Assembly: GCA_025352685.1 (NCBI GenBank)
Contig: JANXSN010000095.1
Location: forward strand, 62,001 to 126,000
Length of the DNA: 64,000 nt
Direction of reading: 5' to 3'
Source: Sphingomonadales bacterium
GTDB lineage: Bacteria; Pseudomonadota; Alphaproteobacteria; Sphingomonadales; Sphingomonadaceae
Of the stretch, positions 57,161 through 64,000 are shown one piece after another. Each line of letters starts with the position of its first letter. The first letter of the stretch is position 1. Below the pieces are notes generated by a model that did no database searches, was not told where the DNA came from, and was given only the letters and a program-made list of their open reading frames with translations. The translations under genes were made by a program, and so were the position numbers.

Positions 57161-57958
57161 ATGTCGCTCGGCCAGCAACTTGCTCCTCACCTCCCCTTCC
57201 TGCGCCGGTATGCGCGCGCCTTGACCGGAAGCCAATCGCATGGCGACGCTTATGTCCGCGCAACGCTCGAGGCGATTATTGCGGCGCCGGCAGAGTTTCC
57301 CGTGAATGTCGATCCGAAGCTCGGGCTCTATCGTACATTTCATGTCATCTGGGCTTCGACCGAACTTGCGGGTGACCAGATCGACCACGGCGCCGACGAC
57401 CAAGATGCAATTGCGCGGGCGCGTTTGTCACGGATTACGCCGCGGTCGCGGCAAGCTTTGTTGTTGACTGCGATGGAGGGGTTCACGTTCGATGACACTG
57501 CTTATCTGATCGATGCAGATGCGAACGAGGTCCAGTCGCTCGTTACCGCGGCGTTGTCGGACATCGAAACTCAAACGAGAGCGAGCGTGCTCATCATCGA
57601 AGATGAGCCGATGATCGCAATGGATATCGAAACAATCGTTCGCGATCTCGGACACGCCGTGACCGGCATCGCCGTCACGGCCGACGAGGCCGTTGCGCTC
57701 GCGCTGTCGGATCGGCCAGGTCTGGTCCTCGCAGACATTCAACTTGCCGATAACAGCTCGGGCATTGATGCCGTCAAGGAGATCCTGGCAGAATTTTCCG
57801 TGCCCGTGATCTTTATTACAGCTTTCCCGGAACGCCTTTTGACCGGTGAGCGACCCGAGCCGACGTTTCTGATCACCAAGCCTTTTCAGCGTGCGACAGT
57901 TCGCACGGCGATTGCGCAGGCGCTATTCTTTGATGAGACAACCGTTCCGGCTGCGTGA
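57161..57958 (+). CDS. phyR: General stress response regulator PhyR
   Basis: 265 residues from ATG 57161. The N-terminal half is a sigma-factor-like domain (SLGQQLAPHLPFLRRYARAL, then SRQALLLTAMEGFTFDDTAY). The C-terminal half is a receiver: IIEDEPMIAMDIE, the phospho-acceptor Asp in LVLADIQLA, and the Lys in FLITKPF. When phosphorylated, the sigma-like domain binds NepR and frees EcfG. Divergent from nepR; I find no EcfG-type promoter on its own strand. Confidence 0.95.
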   Translation: MSLGQQLAPHLPFLRRYARALTGSQSHGDAYVRATLEAIIAAPAEFPVNVDPKLGLYRTFHVIWASTELAGDQIDHGADDQDAIARARLSRITPRSRQALLLTAMEGFTFDDTAYLIDADANEVQSLVTAALSDIETQTRASVLIIEDEPMIAMDIETIVRDLGHAVTGIAVTADEAVALALSDRPGLVLADIQLADNSSGIDAVKEILAEFSVPVIFITAFPERLLTGERPEPTFLITKPFQRATVRTAIAQALFFDETTVPAA

Positions 57959-57959
57959 T

Positions 57960-57985
57960 GGAACCGCGTGCGCTGCAGGCGCGTT
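57960..57985 (+). promoter_or_regulatory. EcfG-type promoter for the small membrane protein and ecfG
   Basis: GGAAC (57960-57964), 17 bases, CGTT (57982-57985): an exact match to the EcfG consensus. It begins one base after the phyR stop and lies about 25 bp before the 48-residue ORF that overlaps ecfG, giving positive autoregulation of ecfG. Confidence 0.88.
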
Positions 57986-58010
57986 AACGGACATATTGGC
58001 GGAGCATGAA

Positions 58011-58157
58011 ATGCCAGATGAGCAACCCATTCACGAAACCGCAATCGAAGCACGTGCAGGCACCGGACCCGGTGTCATGCGTTATGTATTGATTGCGTCG
58101 TTGGTCCTCGTTGTCGCGGCGCTTGGCGGTATCGTTGCGATAGGCTGGATGGGTTGA
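58011..58157 (+). CDS. 48-residue membrane protein encoded directly before ecfG
   Basis: ATG 58011 is preceded by GGAG. The N-terminal 25 residues are hydrophilic (MPDEQPIHETAIEARAGTGP); the rest is a single membrane helix (YVLIASLVLVVAALGGIVAI) ending GWMG. Its TGA stop overlaps the ecfG ATG by one base, so translation is coupled. It is co-transcribed with ecfG from an EcfG-type promoter. Too short for most annotation pipelines; no named family. It may tie stress-response output to the membrane, or act mainly as a leader for ecfG translation. Confidence 0.75.
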   Translation: MPDEQPIHETAIEARAGTGPGVMRYVLIASLVLVVAALGGIVAIGWMG

Positions 58158-58801
58158 TGATGATTGCCAAGAAGCCCGACACGGGCTTCGATCGTGAGGC
58201 CGAACGTGTTGCGCTGTCGGATGTCGATTTCAAGTCCGAGCTCGGGCAGGTCATTCCGCAACTGCGCGCCTTCGGACGGTCACTGTCGGGTAACCGCGAT
58301 TTGGCAGACGATCTTGTCCAGGAAACACTTTTGAAAGCCTGGGCGGCGCGGGGACGGTTTCAGGCGGGCACGAATATGCGCGCCTGGACATTCATTATCT
58401 TGCGCAACCTCTTCCTGTCTCAAATGCGTCGGGCGCGCTTCACGGGTGAATGGGACGATCTGGTTGCAGATCGTCTCCTTGCTGCACCAGCGGGTCAGGA
58501 TCGTCAGGTCGAATTGGGCGACGTTGAACGTGCGCTTGTCCGATTGCCGCAATCGCAGCGCGAGGCGCTCATTCTCGTTGGGGCAGGAGGCTTTGCCTAT
58601 GAAGAAGCGGCGGAAATCTGTGGCGTTGCTGTAGGAACTATCAAAAGCCGTGTCGCACGCGGACGTGTTGCGCTGGAGGCGCTGATGGATGGTAACGAGT
58701 TAACGCCGCGTGCATCGCATCACCGTGGCGAGAAGTCGGCGCTTGATACGATTATGGACGAGGTTACGACGCTAAGCCGTGTTGACACACCTCCGGAATA
58801 A
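58157..58801 (+). CDS. ecfG: General stress response sigma factor EcfG
   Basis: 214 residues from ATG 58157. Region 2 includes QLRAFGRSLSGNRDLADDLV and QETLLKAWAARGRFQAGTNM then RAWTFIILRNLFLSQMRRAR. Region 4 includes LVRLPQSQREALILVGAGGF and AAEICGVAVGTIKSRVARGR. This is the ECF15 group that recognises GGAAC-N16/17-CGTT. A 40-residue tail extends past region 4. NepR holds it inactive. Its last 38 bp overlap a convergent NepR-like ORF. Confidence 0.95.
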   Translation: MMIAKKPDTGFDREAERVALSDVDFKSELGQVIPQLRAFGRSLSGNRDLADDLVQETLLKAWAARGRFQAGTNMRAWTFIILRNLFLSQMRRARFTGEWDDLVADRLLAAPAGQDRQVELGDVERALVRLPQSQREALILVGAGGFAYEEAAEICGVAVGTIKSRVARGRVALEALMDGNELTPRASHHRGEKSALDTIMDEVTTLSRVDTPPE

Positions 58802-58955
58802 GATCGAGCGCTGCCAGCAATCGAGCGAAGTCCATCGGCGCGTCGATCGTCGCAGGGAAGGCGCGTCGCAACGCACGACCGATGCCATCGGTCGGATTTG
58901 GGCCAGCAATTTCACATATTGCAGGCACTTGGTAGAAGTTGTCGGTTGATTCCAT
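58764..58955 (-). CDS. Second NepR-like anti-sigma factor candidate
   Basis: 63 residues from ATG 58955, convergent with ecfG and overlapping its 3' end by 38 bp. The core GIGRALRRAFPATIDAPMDF then ARLLAALD lines up with the NepR core of the gene at 56714 (GIALRQAF, then a short acidic stretch, then LLDLLRRLD), with one residue fewer between the two helices. Matching residues are the paired Leu-Arg, the Ala-Phe and the Leu-Leu...Leu-Asp end. The N-terminus is short. It could hold EcfG, another ECF factor, or PhyR. Recognition is by motif; a remnant is possible. Confidence 0.65.
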   Translation of the reverse strand: MESTDNFYQVPAICEIAGPNPTDGIGRALRRAFPATIDAPMDFARLLAALDLIPEVCQHGLAS

Positions 58956-59297
58956 GAGAGCTGAACGCCTGCTGAGCGCCGAAGTTTCAATATTGGGTCG
59001 TCAAAGGGAAATACCGTTAGCGCAAAGGACGATGCGAAGGCCGCGGACCCCCGCTAACTCGCGCTTGCAGCCAAGAGTGGGCAGCTTGGCCGCTGTCGGC
59101 GTAAGGCGCTCGAGATTTCCGCTTCTCGGCACCGCGCCGGTCGCCAGATCGCCGATCAACCTCGCAATCTGGTTAGGGGCACGCGGGCGCTTTGCAAGTT
59201 TCGCCGTCATAACGATATGGTACGAGCAGGGAAGTCTCGCTAACGACTGCGTAATTTGCGATTTTCAACTGACCCGTGACCCCATGTCGAGACACGA
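58956..59297. other. Stretch before glnE with one weak ORF
   Basis: A 69-codon minus-strand frame (59001-59210, start MTAKLAKRPRAPNQIARLIG) is upstream of and codirectional with the NepR-like ORF. It has no family match and no clear ribosome-binding site. No EcfG-type promoter is present. The glnE promoter must lie here. Confidence 0.35.
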
Positions 59298-61985
59298 TTG
59301 ACAATAACTGTGCCTGGAGCATCGCTTGACGTCGACGCGATTGCCGCGCGGTTTGCCGCGCATTCGCCGTTCCTTGCCAGGTTGATCGAACTCCACGGTG
59401 ATGTCGTCGGCGCCTTAGGCGTTCGGGAAATCGAGTCCGCTCTTGGCGTTGCGCGACAGGTTGATGCACGAACAGTGGCTGCCAGACTGAGGCGCCAACG
59501 TGGACGCACGGTACTCGCGCTTGCATTTGCCGATGTCGGTGGATTATGGCCGTTGGAACCGATTGTCCGCACGCTTAGCGATTTTGCAGACTATGCGCTC
59601 GAAACCGCCATCGAGACCGCCATTCGCGCCCACGTGCCCGGGGCAGAGCCGCAGGGATTTGCCGCGATCGCGCTCGGCAAGCACGGTAGCCGCGAACTCA
59701 ATTTCAGTTCCGACATCGATCTGATTTTCATCTACGATCCGCAAACCTTGCCGCATCTGTCGCGTGAGGAACCCGCCGAAGCAGCCGTGCGCATCGCGCG
59801 GCATGTTGTCGAGCTGCTGCAGACGCGCGACGCCGATGGCTTTGTCTTTCGGGTCGATCTCCGTTTACGCCCCGCGTCGGAAGCAACGCCGATTGCATTG
59901 CCGGTCGATGCAGCCATTGCGCATTATGAATCGAGTGCCCTTGCCTGGGAGCGGGCTGCGTTCATTCGCGCACGGGCGGCGGCCGGGGACGTTGCGCTTG
60001 GCAGGCGTTTCCTCGACGCGATCGCCCCTTTCGTCTGGCGGCGAAGCCTCGATTTCGGGGCGATCGGCGAATTGCGTGCGCTGACCCGCGCGATCCGCGA
60101 CCACCATGGCAACCAATTGCTTGCCCCCGGATTTGACGTGAAGCGCGGCCGAGGTGGCATTCGCGAGGTGGAATTTCATGCTCAGATTCAGCAGTTGATC
60201 CATGGAGGGCGAAATCCAGCCCTCCGCGACGGCGCAACGCTCCCCGCGCTCGCCGCCATCGCGCGAGCCGGCCTGATCGAGTCTGGTGAGGCGGCGGACC
60301 TTGCGGACGCCTACCGCGTGTTGAGGACAATCGAGCACCGGCTGCAACTAGTCGATGATCGTCAGACGCATTTGCTGCCGAACGACACCGCAGCACTCGA
60401 CAACGTGGCGCGCTTGCATGGGCTAGCCGATGGCGGCGCGTTACTCGCACTCTTGAGGTCGCATGTCGACCGGGTTGGGTCGTTGTACGACGCGCTTGAC
60501 GATAACCCGGGCCAAGCGAGGCGCTTGTCAGGCGCTAGCGCCATGGGCAGCTATGGGTTTCGCAACTCCGTCGACGCCGAAGCACGAATTGCCCGCTGGC
60601 GAGCCGGAAGTATTCGCGCGATCCGCAGCCCAGCTGCAGTTGCCGCATTCGAAAAGCTGTTACCCGACATGCTCGCTGACATGGCTAAAGCGCCCGATCC
60701 GGATGCAGCTTTGGCTCGCCTCGACTTACTACTGGGGCATCTGTCGAGCGGGATCAACCTGTTCCGCCTGCTCGACGCTCAGCCTGGGCTTCGTGTGCTT
60801 CTCGTCGATATTCTCAGCCACGCACCGATACTTGCCGAAGCCTTGGCGCAGCGGTCGATGCTGCTTGACCGGCTGGTTGATCGTACAGCGTTTGGACCGG
60901 TTCCGGATGCATCGGCGCTGATTGCTGAAATGACAGTGGGCGGAACGGGCGATGCCGAATCGGTGTTCGACGGCGTCCGGCACGTGGTTGGCGAGTATCG
61001 GTTCGCGCTCGGCGTGCAGATCGTCGAGGGGGCTGCTGACCCGCTCGACGTCGCAGCCGGTTATGGCGCGCTGGCAGATGTCGCGCTCGAGGTGGTCGCA
61101 TCGCGTGTGATTGCCGATTTCGAACTGGTGCACGGCAGAGTGCCGGGCGGTGAGTTGATCGTCGTCGCACTCGGCCGATATGGCGGCGGTCTTCTGACGC
61201 ATGCCTCCGATCTCGACCTGATTTACCTGTTTTCGGGTGACTTTGGCGCGGAATCGGACGGCGAACGCCCGCTCGGCGCTACACATTATTTCAACCGGCT
61301 CGCGCAACGCGTGACCGGGGCGATGTCGGTGCCGACGTCGGTAGGCCCGCTCTATGAAGTGGACACGCGACTGCGTCCTTCGGGAACACAGGGCCCCCTT
61401 GTCGTGTCGGTCGATTCATTTGAGCAGTACCAACGTGAAGCAGCGTGGACCTGGGAGCACATGGCTCTGGCGCGTGCCCGGCCGGTATTCGGATCTGAGG
61501 CAGGCAGGCAAGCCGTCTGCGACATCGTGCGGCAGACCCTCGAACGCCCGCGCACTGTGACAACTGTCGCTGCTGACGTGCTCAAAATGCGCGCTGAAAT
61601 TACCATCCACAAACCTGCCAAGGGTTTTATTGATGTCAAACTAGGTCAGGGCGGCCTCGTAGATCTGGAATTTGCCGTTCATTTTCAACAGCTTATCCAC
61701 GGAGTCGGCTTGTTCCCCGATCTCCGCCAGGCAATTGCGGTTCTTGCAAAGGAAGGGTTTGTCGAGGTTGAACTCGGCGCAGCACATGATTTGCTCACTC
61801 GGCTGCTTGTTGTGCTGCGACTGGTCGCACCTGATCTTGCAGAGCCTGCGCCGGCAACGCGCGTGTTGCTCGCACGCGCGTGTAATGCACCCGATTGGAT
61901 GTCGCTTCTTGCGCAGTTAGAAACGGCGCGGCAGTGCGTATCACGCCATTTTGCCCAAATCGAGAAACGTGCAAAGGAAGCCTGA
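59298..61985 (+). CDS. glnE: Glutamine synthetase adenylyltransferase/deadenylylase
   Basis: 895 residues from a TTG start, a little shorter than enterobacterial GlnE. Two nucleotidyltransferase domains are visible: LGKHGSRELNFSSDIDLIFI in the N-terminal (deadenylylating) half, and LGRYGGGLLTHASDLDLIYL in the C-terminal (adenylylating) half, both with the GxxxxxDxD pattern. RGRGGIREVEF and LGQGGLVDLEFAVHF are the paired linker signatures. It tunes glutamine synthetase with PII. The stop overlaps the next gene. Confidence 0.95.
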   Translation: MTITVPGASLDVDAIAARFAAHSPFLARLIELHGDVVGALGVREIESALGVARQVDARTVAARLRRQRGRTVLALAFADVGGLWPLEPIVRTLSDFADYALETAIETAIRAHVPGAEPQGFAAIALGKHGSRELNFSSDIDLIFIYDPQTLPHLSREEPAEAAVRIARHVVELLQTRDADGFVFRVDLRLRPASEATPIALPVDAAIAHYESSALAWERAAFIRARAAAGDVALGRRFLDAIAPFVWRRSLDFGAIGELRALTRAIRDHHGNQLLAPGFDVKRGRGGIREVEFHAQIQQLIHGGRNPALRDGATLPALAAIARAGLIESGEAADLADAYRVLRTIEHRLQLVDDRQTHLLPNDTAALDNVARLHGLADGGALLALLRSHVDRVGSLYDALDDNPGQARRLSGASAMGSYGFRNSVDAEARIARWRAGSIRAIRSPAAVAAFEKLLPDMLADMAKAPDPDAALARLDLLLGHLSSGINLFRLLDAQPGLRVLLVDILSHAPILAEALAQRSMLLDRLVDRTAFGPVPDASALIAEMTVGGTGDAESVFDGVRHVVGEYRFALGVQIVEGAADPLDVAAGYGALADVALEVVASRVIADFELVHGRVPGGELIVVALGRYGGGLLTHASDLDLIYLFSGDFGAESDGERPLGATHYFNRLAQRVTGAMSVPTSVGPLYEVDTRLRPSGTQGPLVVSVDSFEQYQREAAWTWEHMALARARPVFGSEAGRQAVCDIVRQTLERPRTVTTVAADVLKMRAEITIHKPAKGFIDVKLGQGGLVDLEFAVHFQQLIHGVGLFPDLRQAIAVLAKEGFVEVELGAAHDLLTRLLVVLRLVAPDLAEPAPATRVLLARACNAPDWMSLLAQLETARQCVSRHFAQIEKRAKEA

Positions 61986-62455
61986 TGGTTAGTATCGGTG
62001 ACATGGCGCCCGAAGCCCGAATCGAATTGAGTGACGGCGCGCGCCGCGATGTAACCGACTATCGCGGCAAGCCACTGGTTATCTATTTCTATCCGAAAGA
62101 CGACACGCCCGGCTGCACGACGGAGGCTAAGGACTTCAGCGTTCTGGCAGGAGAATTCGCCGCCGCCGATGTGACTGTTCTGGGGGTGTCACGTGATACG
62201 GCCGCGAGCCACGCAAAATTCTCAAAAAAACACGCGCTTGCCATCGCACTCGTGTCCGATTCCGACGGGAGCCTTTGTGGGGCGTTCGGCGTCTGGGTAG
62301 AAAAGTCGATGTATGGTCGGTCGTATATGGGCATCGAGCGGGCAACGTTTCTGATTGCTGGCGACGGACGGATTGCCCGGATTTGGCGCAAGGTGAAGGT
62401 CAAGGGACATGCCGAATCGGTTTTAGGAGCGGCAAAGGCGCTTGTGTCACCATGA
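61985..62455 (+). CDS. bcp: Thioredoxin-dependent peroxiredoxin (Bcp/PrxQ)
   Basis: 156 residues from ATG 61985 (one base shared with the glnE stop). The peroxidatic Cys44 is in YPKDDTPGCTTEAKDFS. The usual resolving Cys five residues later is missing (Ala48 region), and the only other Cys is at 98, so resolution probably differs or uses an external thiol. It reduces peroxides in the cytoplasm. Confidence 0.93.
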   Translation: MVSIGDMAPEARIELSDGARRDVTDYRGKPLVIYFYPKDDTPGCTTEAKDFSVLAGEFAAADVTVLGVSRDTAASHAKFSKKHALAIALVSDSDGSLCGAFGVWVEKSMYGRSYMGIERATFLIAGDGRIARIWRKVKVKGHAESVLGAAKALVSP

Positions 62456-62686
62456 CATGGGGCGTCGCTGTCAATCTGACAAAGCGGCTTTGTCGCTCCT
62501 TAAGACCGCCATTCCTCCGCATCTCATCGACTCGTCGTGCCAGTCTTGCGCTCTAGCGCGGTAACGTTGCTGACCGCACCACATTATTGCAGCAAGCTAG
62601 CGAGAACAGCGCGTAGTCTTGACCAAGTGAACAACGCGCAATGTCATTGAAAGTTTCAGCTCACCCTTTGGGTTGCGGGGGATTGG

Positions 62687-63862
62687 ATGAATTTGGGTCG
62701 TTTTTCAGGACGGGGCGGTTTTGTGTCCACGCTCCGCAATAAGGTCAGATCGCGGGATCTGTTTTTTCACGACGGCGCCACGATGCGCCGCATTCATGTT
62801 TCGGCCAAGGCGCAGATCGCCGGCGCGGCAGCTGGGGCGATGACGCTGAGCCTCTCGCTTTTTGCTGCTGCACAGATCGCCGTCGGCACGCCGGCGATGG
62901 CTGGTGCCATCACCTCGGCGCTTTCGTCCGACGCCTCCGTCGTGCGCATGACTGCCAAGGTTGCGGCAATGGAAGCTGAAATGGCAGCCATTCGGGTAGC
63001 GGCTGCCGAACATGCCAAGCATCTCGAAGCGCGTCAGGCGATGCTTGACGCCGTCGTGTTGGGTAAGGGCGTCATGCCCGCTTCCGTCCCCGCAACCAAC
63101 GCGCTGACATCACCGCTGGTCGGTAAAATACTGGCGCCGCTTGCCTCGGCTGAGGGTCGTCAGGATTTACTGGCGCAGCGTATAGCCGCTCAGACAAACG
63201 CTAAATATCAGGCAACTGTCGTAGCGGTCGGCCGACTTGGCATCGACACGCGTCGGTTTCATCGCGTATCCGGCGCGATGGGTGGCCCCTACGAGCCAAT
63301 GCCGAGCGCCAGCGCGACGTCGACAGGCAAGGCGCAGCCCGACCTGCAGTTCCGCGCCCTGTTCCAGTCGTGGAAGCGGCTCGAGCAGCTTCAGCAGGGC
63401 ATGGTTGCCATTCCATCGCAGCGCCCGGTTGACGCGGTTACCTTCACGAGCAGCTTTGGCGTGCGAAGCGATCCGTTTCGAGGCGGTGCAGCCATGCATG
63501 CCGGTGTCGATATTCCGGGCCGCCTTGGCACATCGATCTACGCGACCGCCGACGGTATTGTTGCACGCGCGCAGTGGGCCAACGGTTACGGCAACTTGGT
63601 AGAGCTTGATCACGGCAGGGGTATCCAGACCCGCTATGGTCATCTCTCCGCGATCCTTGTTCAGCCTGGCATGCACGTGACCCGGGGGCAGTTGATCGCG
63701 AGAATGGGGTCGACCGGACGTTCCACTGGATCGCATCTTCACTATGAAGTACGCCTCGACGGCCATGCGGTGAATCCCATGCCGTTCCTGCAATCGGCTA
63801 GTTATCTCGTGGCGATGCAGACGCGAGGTAATATTGCCATGGGCGGTCCCAAGGGCGAATAA
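62687..63862 (+). CDS. M23-family (LytM) murein peptidase-like protein
   Basis: 391 residues from ATG 62687. A cytoplasmic N-terminus is followed by a membrane helix (about 42-66) and a coiled-coil-like stretch (about 85-120). The C-terminal LytM domain has FTSSFGVRSDPF, AMHAGVDI (zinc His/Asp), and GSHLHYEVRLDG (HxH). All zinc ligands are present, so it may be an active endopeptidase that cleaves stem-peptide crosslinks in the periplasm. Confidence 0.9.
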   Translation: MNLGRFSGRGGFVSTLRNKVRSRDLFFHDGATMRRIHVSAKAQIAGAAAGAMTLSLSLFAAAQIAVGTPAMAGAITSALSSDASVVRMTAKVAAMEAEMAAIRVAAAEHAKHLEARQAMLDAVVLGKGVMPASVPATNALTSPLVGKILAPLASAEGRQDLLAQRIAAQTNAKYQATVVAVGRLGIDTRRFHRVSGAMGGPYEPMPSASATSTGKAQPDLQFRALFQSWKRLEQLQQGMVAIPSQRPVDAVTFTSSFGVRSDPFRGGAAMHAGVDIPGRLGTSIYATADGIVARAQWANGYGNLVELDHGRGIQTRYGHLSAILVQPGMHVTRGQLIARMGSTGRSTGSHLHYEVRLDGHAVNPMPFLQSASYLVAMQTRGNIAMGGPKGE

Positions 63863-63899
63863 CTTGCCGCTGGTCCCCTGTGGGCCTATCTACCAGTCT

Positions 63900-64000
63900 A
63901 TGAGCCTTACCGTTAATCTTACTGAAGCTGCGGCCAAACGCGTCGCGTCAATTGCCGAGCGTCAAGGCAAGGCCCCCGTTCTGCGCCTTGCAGTAGAGGG
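63900..64000 (+). CDS. IscA/ErpA-family iron-sulfur carrier, partial
   Basis: The first 33 codons of a gene cut by the window end. MSLTVNLTEAAAKRVASIAE then APVLRLAVEG is the usual start of A-type Fe-S carriers (HesB/IscA/ErpA). The conserved Cys residues lie beyond the window, so the subfamily cannot be told. Confidence 0.8.
   Translation, partial: MSLTVNLTEAAAKRVASIAERQGKAPVLRLAVE

Noticed and set aside
59001-59210. 69-codon minus-strand frame upstream of the NepR-like ORF
   Set aside because: Codirectional with the NepR-like ORF but no family match or start signal; left as a note only.
62448-62575. Short frames after bcp that faintly recall the start of a DUF455 protein
   Set aside because: Too short and without a conserved motif; resemblance is a few residues only.
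1-64000. tRNA, rRNA, CRISPR array, phage genes
   Set aside because: Looked for in the gaps; none seen.

Overview
The window looks like chromosomal DNA of a GC-rich alphaproteobacterium, most likely a sphingomonad (Sphingomonadales). The grounds are a complete mraZ-to-ftsZ division and cell-wall cluster, SPOR-domain proteins beside dgt and argS, a general stress response locus (phyR, nepR, a degenerate PhyP-type kinase gene, ecfG), and an alphaproteobacterial LexA box before a Y-family polymerase gene. I see no rRNA, tRNA, CRISPR array or phage block.

The left end (1-6.5 kb) is accessory. A minus-strand run of overlapping genes encodes a HipB-like repressor, a HipA-like kinase, a truncated nuclease-like protein, and a phospholipase-D-like/helicase frame that leaves the window. 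An IS3-family transposase remnant splits the last two. A solitary GH130 glycoside phosphorylase gene lies in AT-richer DNA beside it.

From 6.5 to 22 kb are housekeeping genes (an ArsC/Spx-like protein, panB, yfgM-like/bamB/der, purL, a SOS-controlled polymerase, cysteine synthase) mixed with small dispensable genes. Four of these small genes carry an apparent one-base deletion: a secreted protein with a T8 run, a RidA-family gene, a DUF3052 gene and a small membrane protein. The long essential genes nearby are intact.

From 22 to 41 kb is the dcw cluster: mraZ, rsmH, ftsL, ftsI, murE, murF, mraY, murD, ftsW, murG, murC, murB, ddl, ftsQ, ftsA, ftsZ. Most genes overlap by 1-4 bases, and several use TTG or GTG starts. 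Ahead of mraZ are four CCCA elements at an exact 10-bp period, which is a MraZ operator.

From 41 to 55 kb come a SPOR/TPR protein, dgt, a cation-diffusion exporter, a DUF1800/DUF1501 pair with a 49-residue ORF coupled to it, a decayed NAD-binding gene, argS, a second SPOR protein, nagZ, scpA-scpB and tatABC.

The most interesting part is 55-59 kb. The general stress response genes carry three EcfG-type promoters (GGAAC-N16/17-GTT). One drives nepR and the kinase gene; one drives a 48-residue membrane protein plus ecfG. The third faces no gene but a roughly 105-nt stretch with two perfect hairpins whose loops expose runs of six and nine C, like a GsrN-type stress sRNA. A short ORF convergent with ecfG resembles a second NepR anti-sigma factor. 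The window ends with glnE, a peroxiredoxin, an M23 peptidase and the start of an IscA/ErpA-type gene.
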